From contig DASZTS010000090.1 in the NCBI GenBank assembly GCA_035547915.1, positions 62,001 through 126,000 of the forward strand: DNA of 64,000 nt. The letters run 5' to 3'. The notes under the pieces were generated by a model. That model did not search any database. It was not told the origin of the DNA and was given only the letters and a program-made list of their open reading frames with translations. Positions 45,631-54,782 of this stretch are shown here, piece by piece. Within the stretch, counting starts at the first letter, position 1; every line of letters starts with the position of its first letter. The position numbers and the translations under genes are program-made. This stretch comes from DASSFG01 sp035547915. GTDB lineage: Bacteria > Planctomycetota > Planctomycetia > Pirellulales > JAICIG01.

Positions 45631-46456
45631 CTTCCACCAATAAAGGATGCTTCAATCTGTCCGGTCTGACCGGCTCGTCGGTCGGCGATACATCGCCGTT
45701 CGCGGCCGCCGCGGCACCGTAGATCTGCGTAAGATGGACATCGGCTAACTCTGCCGGTGGTCCATCGAAAACCATCCGTCCGCCGGCGAGGCCGACGATC
45801 CGGTCGGCGTAGCGACGGGCCAGATCGAGCTGGTGCAGGCTGACCATGGCCGTGAGTCGTTGCGAGCGGCAGACGTCGCGCAGCAGGGCCAGGATCTGCT
45901 CGGCCGTCTGAGGGTCGAGGCTGGCCACCGGCTCGTCGACCAGCAGCAACTGTGGCCGTTGCGCCAAGGCACGAGCGATGCCCACGCGTTGCCGCTGCCC
46001 GCCGCTCAATTCGTCGGCACGGCGCAGCGCCTGCCCAGCCAACCCCACGCGGTCGAGACAGTCGAACGCCAACTCGACGTCGGCGCGGCGGAAGGGGAGT
46101 GCCGTGCGCCAGGTCGAGTAGCGTCCCACGCATCCCAGCAGCACGTTGTCGAGCGCGGTGAGCCGCAAGATAAGTTGATGCTGCTGGAAGACCATGCCCG
46201 TCCGGCGGCGATGGGCCGTCAGGGCACGCGTGTTGTTGAGGCGGCCGATGCCCGCGACGGTGATCGATCCGGCCGCTGGGCGCACGAGCCGGTTGATGGC
46301 CCGCAGCAGCGACGACTTGCCCGCTCCCGATCGGCCGAGCAACACCAAGAATTCCCCACGTCGCACGCGCAACGACACCGACTCCAACACGGTACCCGTG
46401 CGGGGATAGACAACGGATAGATCTTGGATGTCGAGTTCGACTTCGGTTTCGATCAT
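45623..46456 (-). CDS. phnC: PhnC-type ABC transporter ATP-binding protein
   Basis: A 277-residue ATPase with Walker A GRSGAGKSSLLRAI (residues 38-51), Q-loop TGMVFQQHQLILRLTALDNV, the signature DELSGGQRQRVGIARALAQR, Walker B LLLVDEPVASLDP and the H-loop MVSLHQLDLA. The insertion between Q-loop and signature (LLGCVGRYSTWRTALPFRRA) is typical of PhnC. It powers the importer. ATG 46456 (MIETEVELDIQD) is preferred over an upstream start at 46489. It is the first gene of the operon, so its promoter lies in the 151 bp before the PKD gene's end. Confidence 0.93.
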   Translation of the reverse strand: MIETEVELDIQDLSVVYPRTGTVLESVSLRVRRGEFLVLLGRSGAGKSSLLRAINRLVRPAAGSITVAGIGRLNNTRALTAHRRRTGMVFQQHQLILRLTALDNVLLGCVGRYSTWRTALPFRRADVELAFDCLDRVGLAGQALRRADELSGGQRQRVGIARALAQRPQLLLVDEPVASLDPQTAEQILALLRDVCRSQRLTAMVSLHQLDLARRYADRIVGLAGGRMVFDGPPAELADVHLTQIYGAAAAANGDVSPTDEPVRPDRLKHPLLVEDD

Positions 46457-46607
46457 ACCCACGCACGGTCTGGCGGATTGCCGCGTCACAGGTTGGACTT
46501 CAGTTTAGTCTGCGGCCTGCCCCGGTCGCCACGCCCGACGAGTGGGATGCGCGCGGATACTGCGTGCACGCGCGCGGGGGATCTTGCCAGCGGCCGCCTC
46601 GCGCGTG

Positions 46608-48773
46608 TCACTTCTCGCCCGCAGGGTGCAGCTCTTTTTTTGCGCGAGCGGCAAACGAATCGTTGAAGCCGGCCGCCAGCAACTTGGCCAGCTCGCGGCG
46701 GGCGTCGTCGGGGCGGCCGAGTGCCTTGAGCGACATGGCCAAGAGCCAGCGGGCCTCGCTCTCGAAGACGGCGCCGGGCGCGAGTCCGACCGCGCGGGCC
46801 AGATAACGGGCCGCCTGCTCGTGTTGGCTACGCAGGGCCAACAGTTTGCCGCGCCAGAAGAAGGTCTGGCCGGCGAGTTTTTCGGTGGGAAAGGTCCGCT
46901 CCCAGCGGTCGACGACGTCGAGCGCGGCGCCGTAGTCGGACGAGTCGATGAACTCGGCCAGCAGGTTCGGATACGCGCCGATCTGCGCCGCCCGGACCTG
47001 CGCCGCGACGGGTCGGACCGCGAGTGCTTCGGCCTTGCGATAAAAGGTCCGCGCCTCGTCACGCCGCGCATGCCAGAGCTGCACGTCGCCCGCGGCAATC
47101 AGGCAGTCGCGATAGGCCGCCAGCCCCGCTTCGTCGAGCCGGCCCTTCTTCGGCGCCGCCTCCACCTGCGAAAAGATCTCCTGCGAGCGCTCGACCTGGT
47201 CGCGGTCGATGCCCACCAGGCGGATGAGCCGCGCCAGCACGTCGAATCGCTCGGCGGGCGGCGTATCGTCGGTGAGCGATGCGAGGTAGTTCGTGATCGC
47301 CTCGTCGAGGCTCCCCTTGCCGAGTTGCAACGCGCCGTCGGCCATCAGGCGCCGCACGCTGGGGAGCAGATCGGCCCGCGAGCCGCCAAAACGATCGACG
47401 AACGTCTGCCCGACATCGATCGCCGTTTGCGTCTGGCCCGCCTCGGCGAAGAGGTGCGCCAGCTCCTTGAGCGCGGGCGCGTCGAGCCGGCCGCGGTCAT
47501 AGGAAGCGGCCAGTCCGGCATATTCGGTCGGGCTTCCCTCGCGCAGCGCATCGGCCACGTTCTGCACTTCATAGATCACGAGCGGCCACTGCGCCACCCG
47601 TTCGCCCGCCGGGCCGGCCACCGACAGTTTCACCGCGAACTGACCGAGCGTCAGATAGACGTGCTCGACCTGCCGCCCGACGGCCGTCTGACCGTCGCCA
47701 AAATCCCAGCGATATTCGCCGGCATCGTTGGCACCCGCGAGCGAACCGTCGGCGACGTTAAAGGCGACGCGCGTGTATTGCCCTTCGTGACGCGATTCGG
47801 GCCAGCAGGTATCGACGATCGTCGGCTCGAAGTGCAGCGCCGGCCCAGCGGCCGTCTGGTATGCGGCAACCACGGCTTCGTGTGGCGCGGGAAACACGTC
47901 TTCCGGCAGGCCGCTGAATCTTCCCTGCTCGGCACCCGGTGGGCTCCAGCCCAGGAAGGCCATCTGCTGCAACGCGACTTCCTCGTGGTAGTACTCCACG
48001 TAATGCCACCCGCCGGTCAGTTCGACTTGCACATTCTTCTCGCCGCGCTCGCCCCGCTCGGCCGTGTGTCGTCCGGGCCAATGCACGAGCTCCTTGCCGT
48101 CCAAGAAGGAGAACGATGCCTCGTTCGACGCCGTGCAGAAGCGATAACTGCCGGCGGCGGGCAGGCGTAACCAACCGCGGTAGATGCTCAGATAGTTGTC
48201 CGATGAACCGAACGGATTGAAGCCGTCGGCGATGCCGCGCTGACAGCGGGCGCCGTCTTTCGCGGGGCTCGCGGCGAGCAGGGCCGCCATCTCGGCGACG
48301 TTCTTGGGATTGTCGACCGCCGTCGGCGGATCGTCGCCACCCGGCCGACGCAACGTCGTCAACACCAGTCCGTAATGCGGCACCCAGGCTGCCTGCGGGG
48401 GCCCGGCACCAGGCTTGGCGTCGGCGACGATCTCTTCCGCGGCGCGGCCCGCCTGCGGATTGCCATAGTAAATATAGTAGGCCTGCCGCGGGTCGGATGC
48501 CTTAAACGACACGAGTGCGTAACGGGGTGCCTCGCAAAACATCACCTGAAACGGCACCGGCTGACCCGCCGCGTCGAGCAGGCGGAAATCGGCCCCATCG
48601 GGCCGAGCCTGCCCCTGACAGAGAATCCGCACGGCCGCCGTATCGACCTCACCGTCGGCCTGCGGTTGTGGAATGGCGAGCACGGCCCGCTCCTGCCAAC
48701 CGGCCAGATGCCAAGGCGCGTCTGCGGGCGCGGCACCGGCGAGCAATATCAGGGTGACGATCGCGGCGGTCAT
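46608..48773 (-). CDS. Secreted PA14-like / PKD / TPR protein
   Basis: A 721-residue protein with a short signal peptide (MTAAIVTLILLAGAAPADAP). Residues about 25-115 resemble a DUF2341-type jelly roll (ALVSFKASDPRQAYYIYYGN). A PA14-like part follows (GWLRLPAAGSYRFCTASNEA, FSFLDGKELVHWPG, GWHYVEYYHEEVALQQMAFL). A PKD domain lies at about 325-405 (GEYRWDFGDGQTAVGRQVEH, VYLTLGQFAVKLSVAGPAGE). From about 430 to the end come TPR-like helical repeats. PA14 and PKD modules commonly bind carbohydrate at the cell surface. Its start overlaps the kinase stop (ATGA), so the two are coupled. Confidence 0.82.
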   Translation of the reverse strand: MTAAIVTLILLAGAAPADAPWHLAGWQERAVLAIPQPQADGEVDTAAVRILCQGQARPDGADFRLLDAAGQPVPFQVMFCEAPRYALVSFKASDPRQAYYIYYGNPQAGRAAEEIVADAKPGAGPPQAAWVPHYGLVLTTLRRPGGDDPPTAVDNPKNVAEMAALLAASPAKDGARCQRGIADGFNPFGSSDNYLSIYRGWLRLPAAGSYRFCTASNEASFSFLDGKELVHWPGRHTAERGERGEKNVQVELTGGWHYVEYYHEEVALQQMAFLGWSPPGAEQGRFSGLPEDVFPAPHEAVVAAYQTAAGPALHFEPTIVDTCWPESRHEGQYTRVAFNVADGSLAGANDAGEYRWDFGDGQTAVGRQVEHVYLTLGQFAVKLSVAGPAGERVAQWPLVIYEVQNVADALREGSPTEYAGLAASYDRGRLDAPALKELAHLFAEAGQTQTAIDVGQTFVDRFGGSRADLLPSVRRLMADGALQLGKGSLDEAITNYLASLTDDTPPAERFDVLARLIRLVGIDRDQVERSQEIFSQVEAAPKKGRLDEAGLAAYRDCLIAAGDVQLWHARRDEARTFYRKAEALAVRPVAAQVRAAQIGAYPNLLAEFIDSSDYGAALDVVDRWERTFPTEKLAGQTFFWRGKLLALRSQHEQAARYLARAVGLAPGAVFESEARWLLAMSLKALGRPDDARRELAKLLAAGFNDSFAARAKKELHPAGEK

Positions 48774-50476
48774 GGCGACTCGGCTGCGGGCTGCTGATAT
48801 TCGCCCGACGGAGGTTGTGCTTCGGCGGGCGTCTCATCGGCCGGTTTCTTCGACTCCGGATCCTCGCCGGCCAGCCGTTGCTGGGCCCGTTCGACCTGGG
48901 GCGCGAGCTCGCGGTTGTCGCCGTAGAGCGTGACGATGCTCGACCAGATCTTTCGCGCATCGAGCCGTTTGCCGTCGGTTTCGAGCTGGTCGGCCTCGTC
49001 GAGCCGCGACTTCAACAGGGCCAGCCGCTCGTCGCCCGACGCCGATTGGTCCAGCAGCTCCTTGGCCCGCTTCTCGGCCAGTTTCACATAGGGCCGGTCC
49101 TTGCCCGTGGCAGGCACGATGTCGGGGATGCTTTTATATTTGTCGAAGGCGGTGAGCCGGTCGCCGAACTTCTCGTATTCTGCGGCGGCGGCGTAGAGTC
49201 GTTCGCCCTCGCCGTCGGGTGCCGCGCCGCGCTTGCCGTGCAGCTTCAACCGCTTCTCGGCCTGCGCCATCTCGATGCGGTCGATTTGGTCCTTGGCCCA
49301 GGCTGCGTGTTCGCCCTCGGGAAAGCGGGCGAGCATCGGATCCAAAAACTTCTCGCGCGCCCGCTTCCAGTCCAATTCATCATTGGTCGCCATGAGCCGC
49401 TCGGCCTCCTTGTACAACGCGCGTTCGTTGAGCGGCCACAGCGCCCAGGCCGCCGCCGCCACGACCAGCAGCAGACACGTCGCAAGAAACCACACCCGCT
49501 CGTAGAACGGCCCGCGCTTCTTCTTGCGCTTTTTCTTCTTGCCCAGCAGTTCGCGGACTTCCTTGACCTCGCTCTTCTCCTGGCCGACACGCAGCGCGCT
49601 CGGTCCGGCCGCGGCGGCCTGCGCCACCGCGGCTCCGCTGCCGGCCTTCTGCTTGGCCTCGCGCAGGGCCATCGCCACGGCCGTGGCGTCGTGCGGCCGT
49701 TTGAGCGGGTCCTTTTCGAGCAACTGGTTCACCAGCGCGTCGAGCCAGATCGGGCAATCGAGCGCGATCGTGGCCACACGAGGCGGTGCCTCGTCGAGGT
49801 GCTGGTAGATGAGCTGGGCCATCGACTCGGCCGGGAACGGCAGCTTGCCGGTGAGCATCTCGAACATCACACAGCCGAGCGTGTAGAGATCGGTGCGGTG
49901 CGAGACGGGCGGATCGCCACGGATCTGCTCGGGCGAGATGTAGGCCATCGTGCCCACGGTGTGCTTGGCCGCGGTCAACTTCTTGCCATACTGCACGCGG
50001 GCGATGCCGAAGTCGGCGATCTTCACCTGTCCTTCTTTGGTGAGCAGCAGGTTGGCCGACTTGAGGTCGCGGTGCACGATGCCCCATTCGTGGGCGTGGG
50101 CCAGGCCTTCGCAGACCTGTAGGGCGTAATCGATGGCCGCTTCCCACGAGAGCCGGCCGCGCCGCCGGATCATCCCGGCGATGGATCCGCCGGCCACCAA
50201 TTCCATGACCAGGTAGATCTCGCTCCCTTGCCGGCCGCCGCCGAAACAGCGGACGATATTGGGGTGCTTGAGCGCCTTGAGGATCTCGAGTTCGCGGCCG
50301 AAACGGGCCACGATGCGCTTGTTGCCGGCCGCTTTCGCCGACAGTACCTTGATGGCCACCTGGCGGCGCGTTTCGACGTGCGTCGCCAGATAGACGATGC
50401 CCATGCCGCCGGCGCCAAGCCGTTCTTTCAGCAGAAAAGGTCCGAGGCGGCGCTCTTCAACGCTCATGCGACTCAT
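48770..50476 (-). CDS. Hanks-type Ser/Thr protein kinase with a membrane anchor
   Basis: A 568-residue kinase. Motifs in order: glycine loop LGAGGMGIVY (about 20-29), catalytic Lys43 in VAIKVL, HRD at 135-137 in GIVHRDLKSANLLL, DFG at 155-157 in ADFGIAR, and the TMAYISPEQIRG activation-segment end. A basic juxtamembrane stretch (KKKKRKKKRG) precedes one membrane helix (VWFLATCLLLVVAAAAWALW, near residue 350), and the outer part is helical and rich in charged residues. All catalytic residues are present, so activity is expected. ATG 50476 was chosen; 50467 and 50503 are alternatives. Coupling to the PKD/TPR gene suggests a shared envelope-signalling role. Confidence 0.93.
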   Translation of the reverse strand: MSRMSVEERRLGPFLLKERLGAGGMGIVYLATHVETRRQVAIKVLSAKAAGNKRIVARFGRELEILKALKHPNIVRCFGGGRQGSEIYLVMELVAGGSIAGMIRRRGRLSWEAAIDYALQVCEGLAHAHEWGIVHRDLKSANLLLTKEGQVKIADFGIARVQYGKKLTAAKHTVGTMAYISPEQIRGDPPVSHRTDLYTLGCVMFEMLTGKLPFPAESMAQLIYQHLDEAPPRVATIALDCPIWLDALVNQLLEKDPLKRPHDATAVAMALREAKQKAGSGAAVAQAAAAGPSALRVGQEKSEVKEVRELLGKKKKRKKKRGPFYERVWFLATCLLLVVAAAAWALWPLNERALYKEAERLMATNDELDWKRAREKFLDPMLARFPEGEHAAWAKDQIDRIEMAQAEKRLKLHGKRGAAPDGEGERLYAAAAEYEKFGDRLTAFDKYKSIPDIVPATGKDRPYVKLAEKRAKELLDQSASGDERLALLKSRLDEADQLETDGKRLDARKIWSSIVTLYGDNRELAPQVERAQQRLAGEDPESKKPADETPAEAQPPSGEYQQPAAESP

Positions 50477-50606
50477 GCTATCAGAGCCCGACCGTTGGGG
50501 CAATTTTTGCGCTCGGTAACGACGGCCCCGGCAGACAGTTATAAACCCGGCGGTCGACTGGAATTAGGTCTTGCCAGAACGGCGCAGCCTGCTTAGGTTG
50601 AGCGGC

Positions 50607-51737
50607 ATGTTGCGTTCCACCAGGAGGCCTGCTCAAGCGTTTGCGAGCGTCGCTCTGCGCTATCGTCATGCGCTGGCGGGCGATGGTTCGCGACCGGCGC
50701 GCGAGCGCTATGCGCGGTTCGGCGGCAGCGAGGTCGTCGCCAAGCCGATCGCCAGCGAGTTCCACCGCGACGAGAAGCTGGCCCGCGTCGAAGCCCTGCT
50801 GTTCGTCGCCAACGAGCCGCTCAGCGGCCGCAAAATCGCCCAACTTGCCTGCTTGGCGGACGGCACCGAAGCGCGTACACTGATTCGCCGACTGAACCAA
50901 TGCTACGACGGGCAAGCGAGCGCGTTCCGTGTCGAGCAGGTGGCCGGCGGGTATCAGCTTTTGACGCGGTCGCAGTTCGGCGGCTGGCTGCGACGGCTAC
51001 AGCAGGCGCCGGTCGAAGCGCGGTTGTCGGCCCCGGCGCTGGAGACACTGGCGGTGGTGGCCTATCGGCAACCGGTGGTGCGGGGCGAGATCGAGTCAAT
51101 TCGCGGAGTACAGTGCGGCGAGATCTTGCGGCAGTTGATGGACCGCGACCTCGTCCGGATCGTGGGCCGCTCGCCCGAACTGGGCCGCCCGTTTTTGTAC
51201 GGAACGACGAAGCGGTTTTTGCGTTGGTCGGGGTTGCGAAGCCTCGATGAACTGCCCCGCGCCGCTTCGTTGCGGCGCAACGCCGACGAACCCGCGCACG
51301 AAACAACGCCCGCCGCGCGGCGGGAGCCCGAACTTACCCCGAGGAATGATTTGAACGAGGAGTCTGAAGTGAAGATCGTAGCCAGCCCGGAGTCTGACCT
51401 CAATGAACCTGGGACGAGCGATGCTTGGATCACCGCCGTCGCGTCGCCAGAGCGGTCGTCGCTCGCCGCCTTCGCGCACCCGCGCGCCCAGGCGGACGAA
51501 GACGACGACGTCGAAGAAGATGAAGACTTCGACGACGATGAGGAGGACGACGACTACGATGACGATGAGGACATGGACGAGGACGAAGATCTCGACGACG
51601 AAGAAGACCTCGACGATGAAGAGTGGGAAGAGGTCGACGACGAAGACGACGATTGGGAAGAAGAAGACGACGAGGACTGGGACGAAGACGACGAGGACGA
51701 GGAGGACGATGAAGATGAGGGCTGGGAGGACGAGTAG
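50607..51737 (+). CDS. scpB: Condensin subunit ScpB with an extreme acidic tail
   Basis: A 376-residue protein. Residues about 55-215 are ScpB: RVEALLFVANEPLSGRKIAQ, VEQVAGGYQLLTRSQFGGWL, LSAPALETLAVVAYRQPVVR, GEIESIRGVQCGEILRQLMD, LGRPFLYGTTKRFLRWSGLR. These are the two winged helices that bind ScpA in the SMC-ScpAB condensin complex on the nucleoid. A variable linker follows, then about 82 residues (51490-51735) made almost only of Asp and Glu with a few Trp and Tyr. The usual ScpB ends soon after the second winged helix, so the tail adds about 160 residues. A TTG at 50571 is an alternative start. No scpA is adjacent. Confidence 0.92.
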   Translation: MLRSTRRPAQAFASVALRYRHALAGDGSRPARERYARFGGSEVVAKPIASEFHRDEKLARVEALLFVANEPLSGRKIAQLACLADGTEARTLIRRLNQCYDGQASAFRVEQVAGGYQLLTRSQFGGWLRRLQQAPVEARLSAPALETLAVVAYRQPVVRGEIESIRGVQCGEILRQLMDRDLVRIVGRSPELGRPFLYGTTKRFLRWSGLRSLDELPRAASLRRNADEPAHETTPAARREPELTPRNDLNEESEVKIVASPESDLNEPGTSDAWITAVASPERSSLAAFAHPRAQADEDDDVEEDEDFDDDEEDDDYDDDEDMDEDEDLDDEEDLDDEEWEEVDDEDDDWEEEDDEDWDEDDEDEEDDEDEGWEDE

Positions 51738-51827
51738 TCCCAGCGGTTGAGAGAACCCGCACGCAAGACAAACGATCGGCCGACGAACGCCGATCTTCGA
51801 GGCGCATCGCGGCCTTTGGGGCCGCCC

Positions 51828-53102
51828 TCAGTCTTTGAGTTGGAACAGCCGTCGCAGCGCGTCCATGAGGGCGTGCGGGATGCCGTGGCGCGCCTCATCG
51901 CGCAGCGATTCGAGCGGCGGGTGCAAGAGCTTGTTGATCAGCCGGTCGAACGATTGGCGGATCTCGTCGCGCTGGTCGTCGGAGAGGCCGGGCAGCCGGT
52001 TGAACAATCTCTGTAGCTCGTCTTCCTTGGGCCGCTGCCACCCCTGCCGCAACCGTTTGATGATCGGCCCCGTGGCATGGTGGTGCAGCTCGGCCATGAA
52101 GCGGGCCGTCTCTTCGTCGACGATGGTCATCGCCCGCGGCAACTCTTTGTTGCGCTCGTCGCGGTTGCGGCGACACGTCTCCTCCAGATCGTCGATGGAG
52201 TAGAGGTAGACGTTCAGGCATTCGCCGATGGCCGGATCGAAATCGCGGGGCACGGCCAGGTCGAGCACGAACAGGTCGCGCTGCTCGCGGGCCGCCTCGA
52301 TCTGACGGTAGCGGGCCAGCGTGACCACGGGCTCGGTGGCCCCCGTCGTGCTGACCACGAGGTCGGCGGCGGCCAGCGCGCGGTTGAGCGAGTCCCACGT
52401 GCCGGCCTTGCCGTTCCAGGCCTCGGCCAACGACCGGGCCCGCTCGTAGCTGCGATTGAGGACCGTCACGTGCCGGGCCCCCTCGTCACGCAGATAGCGG
52501 AGCGTCTCTTCGGCCATCTCGCCCGCGCCGAGCACGAGCACGTGCTTGTCGTCGAAGCGCTCGAAGATACGCTTGGCGAAATCCCCGACGGCGACGCTAG
52601 GAATGCTCAGCCGCTTCTCGTTGATCGATGTTTCGGTGGCCACTCGCTTGGCCACGCGCCGCGCCGCCTGGAAGATCTGGTTGGTCAGCGGGCCGGCCGT
52701 GCGACGATCCTGCGCCAGAGTATATGCCTGCCACACCTGGTTGACGATCTGCGACTCGCCCAGCACCATGCTGTCGAGACTGGCCGCCACTTCGAACAGG
52801 TGCCGCACCACGTCTTCGCCCGATCGCTCGAACAGGTCGTCGAACACGTCGGCGACGTGCAGCCCGTGGAAGTCGGCCAGGAATTCGACGAGTTGCTGCT
52901 GTGTCGGGCTGCGGGCCGGATCCTCGGCGGCCGTGTAGACCTCCACCCGGTTGCACGTCGACAGGAGCACGGCCTCGCTCTCGGGAAAGCGGCTGCGCAG
53001 GTCGTCGAGCGCCTCGCCGGCCTGCGCCGGGCTGAACGCCAGCCGTTCGCGCGTGGCCACGCTCGCCGAGCGGTGACTACAACCGACGACCAGGAGCTTC
53101 AT
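51828..53102 (-). CDS. hemA: Glutamyl-tRNA reductase
   Basis: A 424-residue enzyme. The catalytic Cys50 is in LLSTCNRVEVYTA; other blocks are GCSHRSASVATRERLAF, HLFEVAASLDSMVLGESQIV, NQVWQAYTLA, the NADPH-binding VLVLGAGEMAEETLRYLRDE and the synaptase/dimerisation end. It reduces glutamyl-tRNA(Glu) to glutamate-1-semialdehyde, the first committed step of the C5 pathway to haem. The upstream CcsA/HemX-like gene overlaps its start by 4 bases (ATGA), a pairing known from other bacteria. Confidence 0.96.
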   Translation of the reverse strand: MKLLVVGCSHRSASVATRERLAFSPAQAGEALDDLRSRFPESEAVLLSTCNRVEVYTAAEDPARSPTQQQLVEFLADFHGLHVADVFDDLFERSGEDVVRHLFEVAASLDSMVLGESQIVNQVWQAYTLAQDRRTAGPLTNQIFQAARRVAKRVATETSINEKRLSIPSVAVGDFAKRIFERFDDKHVLVLGAGEMAEETLRYLRDEGARHVTVLNRSYERARSLAEAWNGKAGTWDSLNRALAAADLVVSTTGATEPVVTLARYRQIEAAREQRDLFVLDLAVPRDFDPAIGECLNVYLYSIDDLEETCRRNRDERNKELPRAMTIVDEETARFMAELHHHATGPIIKRLRQGWQRPKEDELQRLFNRLPGLSDDQRDEIRQSFDRLINKLLHPPLESLRDEARHGIPHALMDALRRLFQLKD

Positions 53103-54046
53103 GCGGCGCCTCCACGCAAGGGGGGGACGAACCCGCGAGACGACGAAGTGAGCAGCCCGGATGATGGGGCGGCGCCCCGCGCATCTCCGGCGCTCCCTTT
53201 CTCTTCCCCTCTGGACTTCTCTCCATGACTGCTCGGCGCGACGAGTTGATACCCCAGCACGGCGGCAAGGAATAAAAAACTGGCCACGGTCAGGTAGGCC
53301 ACTTTGCGGCCTTGGCGGGCGGGCCGATAGACCACGCTGAACAGCGCGGCGGCTACCATCCAGACGAGCAGCGCTCCCGAACTCCAGATGACCGGATCGT
53401 TCCAGGGAACCGATTCGCTCGGGCGCTCGGACCGGTTTACGACGTTCAACAGTAGGCCCGACACGAAGCCGACGGCCAGCGCCAGTGCCGAACAGGCCGT
53501 CGCCCGGCTATTGGCCCGCTCCAACCATTCCAGGCTCGGTAGTTGGAATCCCTGCGCCGTGGGCAGTTTGTGCTTCAAGCGGTAGCTCTGCACCAGGTGC
53601 ATCACCCCCGCCACGAATCCGACCAACACGGCCACCGTACCCAACAATAAGAACGAACCGTGCAACGTGCCCCAGAACTGCGAGGCCTTCGTCTGTGGAA
53701 ACGGCTCGCGGTTGGCGAAACGGGCCGCCGCGGCCACCAGTCCCAACACGAGCGGCAGGGTGAACAGCCCCACCGCCATCCTGGGAAAGTGGAAAGTCAG
53801 ATAGAGATAGATGGCCGCCAACAGCCAGGCGGCCACCAGATACCAGTCGAATTCGCTGGCCAGCGGCATCGGCTCCGAGCCGGCCCGATATGCCAGATAG
53901 ATCGTGTGCGCCAGGAAACCCGCGGCCCCGAAGGCGAGCAGCACCGCTCCGCGGATACCACTGCGGAAGAACAGCCGCGAACCTTCCAGCAGCAGAGCCA
54001 CCGAATAACTGGCGGCGAAACAAAAAATGCTAGTTCCCGCAAACAT
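53099..54046 (-). CDS. CcsA/HemX-like cytochrome c assembly membrane protein
   Basis: A 315-residue protein with about eight hydrophobic segments (SIFCFAASYSVALLLEGSRL, GAVLLAFGAAGFLAHTIYLA, WYLVAAWLLAAIYLYLTFHF, FWGTLHGSFLLLGTVAVLVG, VIWSSGALLVWMVAAALFSV, VAYLTVASFLFLAAVLGYQL). The spacing and the paired histidines (GFLAHTIYL, GTLHGSF) fit the CytC_asm family (CcsA, HemX). The C-terminal 45 residues are hydrophilic and low-complexity. HemX in Bacillus, encoded beside hemA, affects HemA level; here the stop overlaps the hemA start, so a similar relationship is plausible. Confidence 0.88.
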   Translation of the reverse strand: MFAGTSIFCFAASYSVALLLEGSRLFFRSGIRGAVLLAFGAAGFLAHTIYLAYRAGSEPMPLASEFDWYLVAAWLLAAIYLYLTFHFPRMAVGLFTLPLVLGLVAAAARFANREPFPQTKASQFWGTLHGSFLLLGTVAVLVGFVAGVMHLVQSYRLKHKLPTAQGFQLPSLEWLERANSRATACSALALAVGFVSGLLLNVVNRSERPSESVPWNDPVIWSSGALLVWMVAAALFSVVYRPARQGRKVAYLTVASFLFLAAVLGYQLVAPSSHGEKSRGEEKGSAGDARGAAPSSGLLTSSSRGFVPPLRGGAA

Positions 54047-54115
54047 TCTTTTTCTTGCGCCCAGTCCGAGAACCAGGCATTCTGGCGGAGCCGACGAGAC
54101 CGGCCCGGCCTTCCG

Positions 54116-54142
54116 AAGAATTGGCGTTCACGGCCGATTTTT
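54116..54142 (+). repeat. Dispersed palindromic repeat, hairpin piece C1
   Basis: GAATTGGCGTTCACGGCCGA plus a T-run is the internal hairpin of copies A and D without their ends. Confidence 0.5.
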
Positions 54143-54307
54143 AGGTGGGTGCGGACGGCTCTTTCCTCAAAAAGACTCGCCGATCGAGACCAGCGCCAAC
54201 CCGTATCGTGTGGGGCCCCGGCCGCTCGTTCCACGTTAGCCCCTAGGTCGTCCGCCGGCAATGGTCCGATTCCAGGGCGGTCGGCGACTTTGGGCGGCCG
54301 GGTGGTT

Positions 54308-54365
54308 AGAGCGACCGGCAAAACCGGATCAGGCTCCACAGGGCCGGGTTTTCGTCAGACGCTCT
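54308..54365 (+). repeat. Dispersed palindromic repeat, end-to-end mini copy C2
   Basis: AGAGCGACCGGCAAAACCGG at the left and GGGTTTTCGTCAGACGCTCT at the right are the two ends of the element joined over 18 bases, without the internal hairpin. The two ends are inverted repeats of each other with few mismatches. Confidence 0.6.
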
Positions 54366-54782
54366 TGGCGATCTGCTCGTAGGGCATGGCCTCCTTTCCT
54401 CGGACCGCTTGGCACACATGGAACGTTTTTGCTTTTATGTACCACCCTTTCCTTTTCCATCAATTATTCGTTGCTCTACGGAGAGGGGGGGATAAAAGGA
54501 AAAAATGTGTCCTGTGCGGCAGCCGCGAGGTCTTCCGGTTGCCGTGAAGCTCTTTCTACAAACTCTTATGCCATATTGGTTTGCGGATTCGCATTCGCGC
54601 CAAGCCGGACAGCACCAGCTCCCCGTGGGATAGCCATGAACTGCTGCTGAACCGGTTCGTTTCACCCTCCTCGCGCAACTGCTCGTTCACAGTGGCCATT
54701 GCGTCCACATCGCTCGGTTCCTCCTGTGCGGCCGGCGCAGTAGGATTCAGCGTATCGCCATCGCCCCCAGACGAGAAAATCC

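Larger units (their letters stand above)
54047..54782. other. Long intergenic region with repeat pieces, no supported gene
   Basis: About 735 bases between two divergently oriented genes. It carries two separated pieces of the dispersed palindromic repeat and an AT-richer, homopurine/homopyrimidine stretch around 54420-54510. No frame has convincing protein character. Promoters for both flanking genes must lie here. Confidence 0.5.

Noticed and set aside
46505..47098. Minus-strand frame overlapping the end of the PKD/TPR gene
   Set aside because: It is a different frame of the same region with Arg/Ser/Pro-rich shadow composition; the TPR frame continues cleanly to 46608.
51554..51898. Poly-serine antisense frame opposite the ScpB acidic tail
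   Set aside because: It is the complement of the Asp/Glu codon run (TCG/TCC/TCA) and has no start or context of its own.
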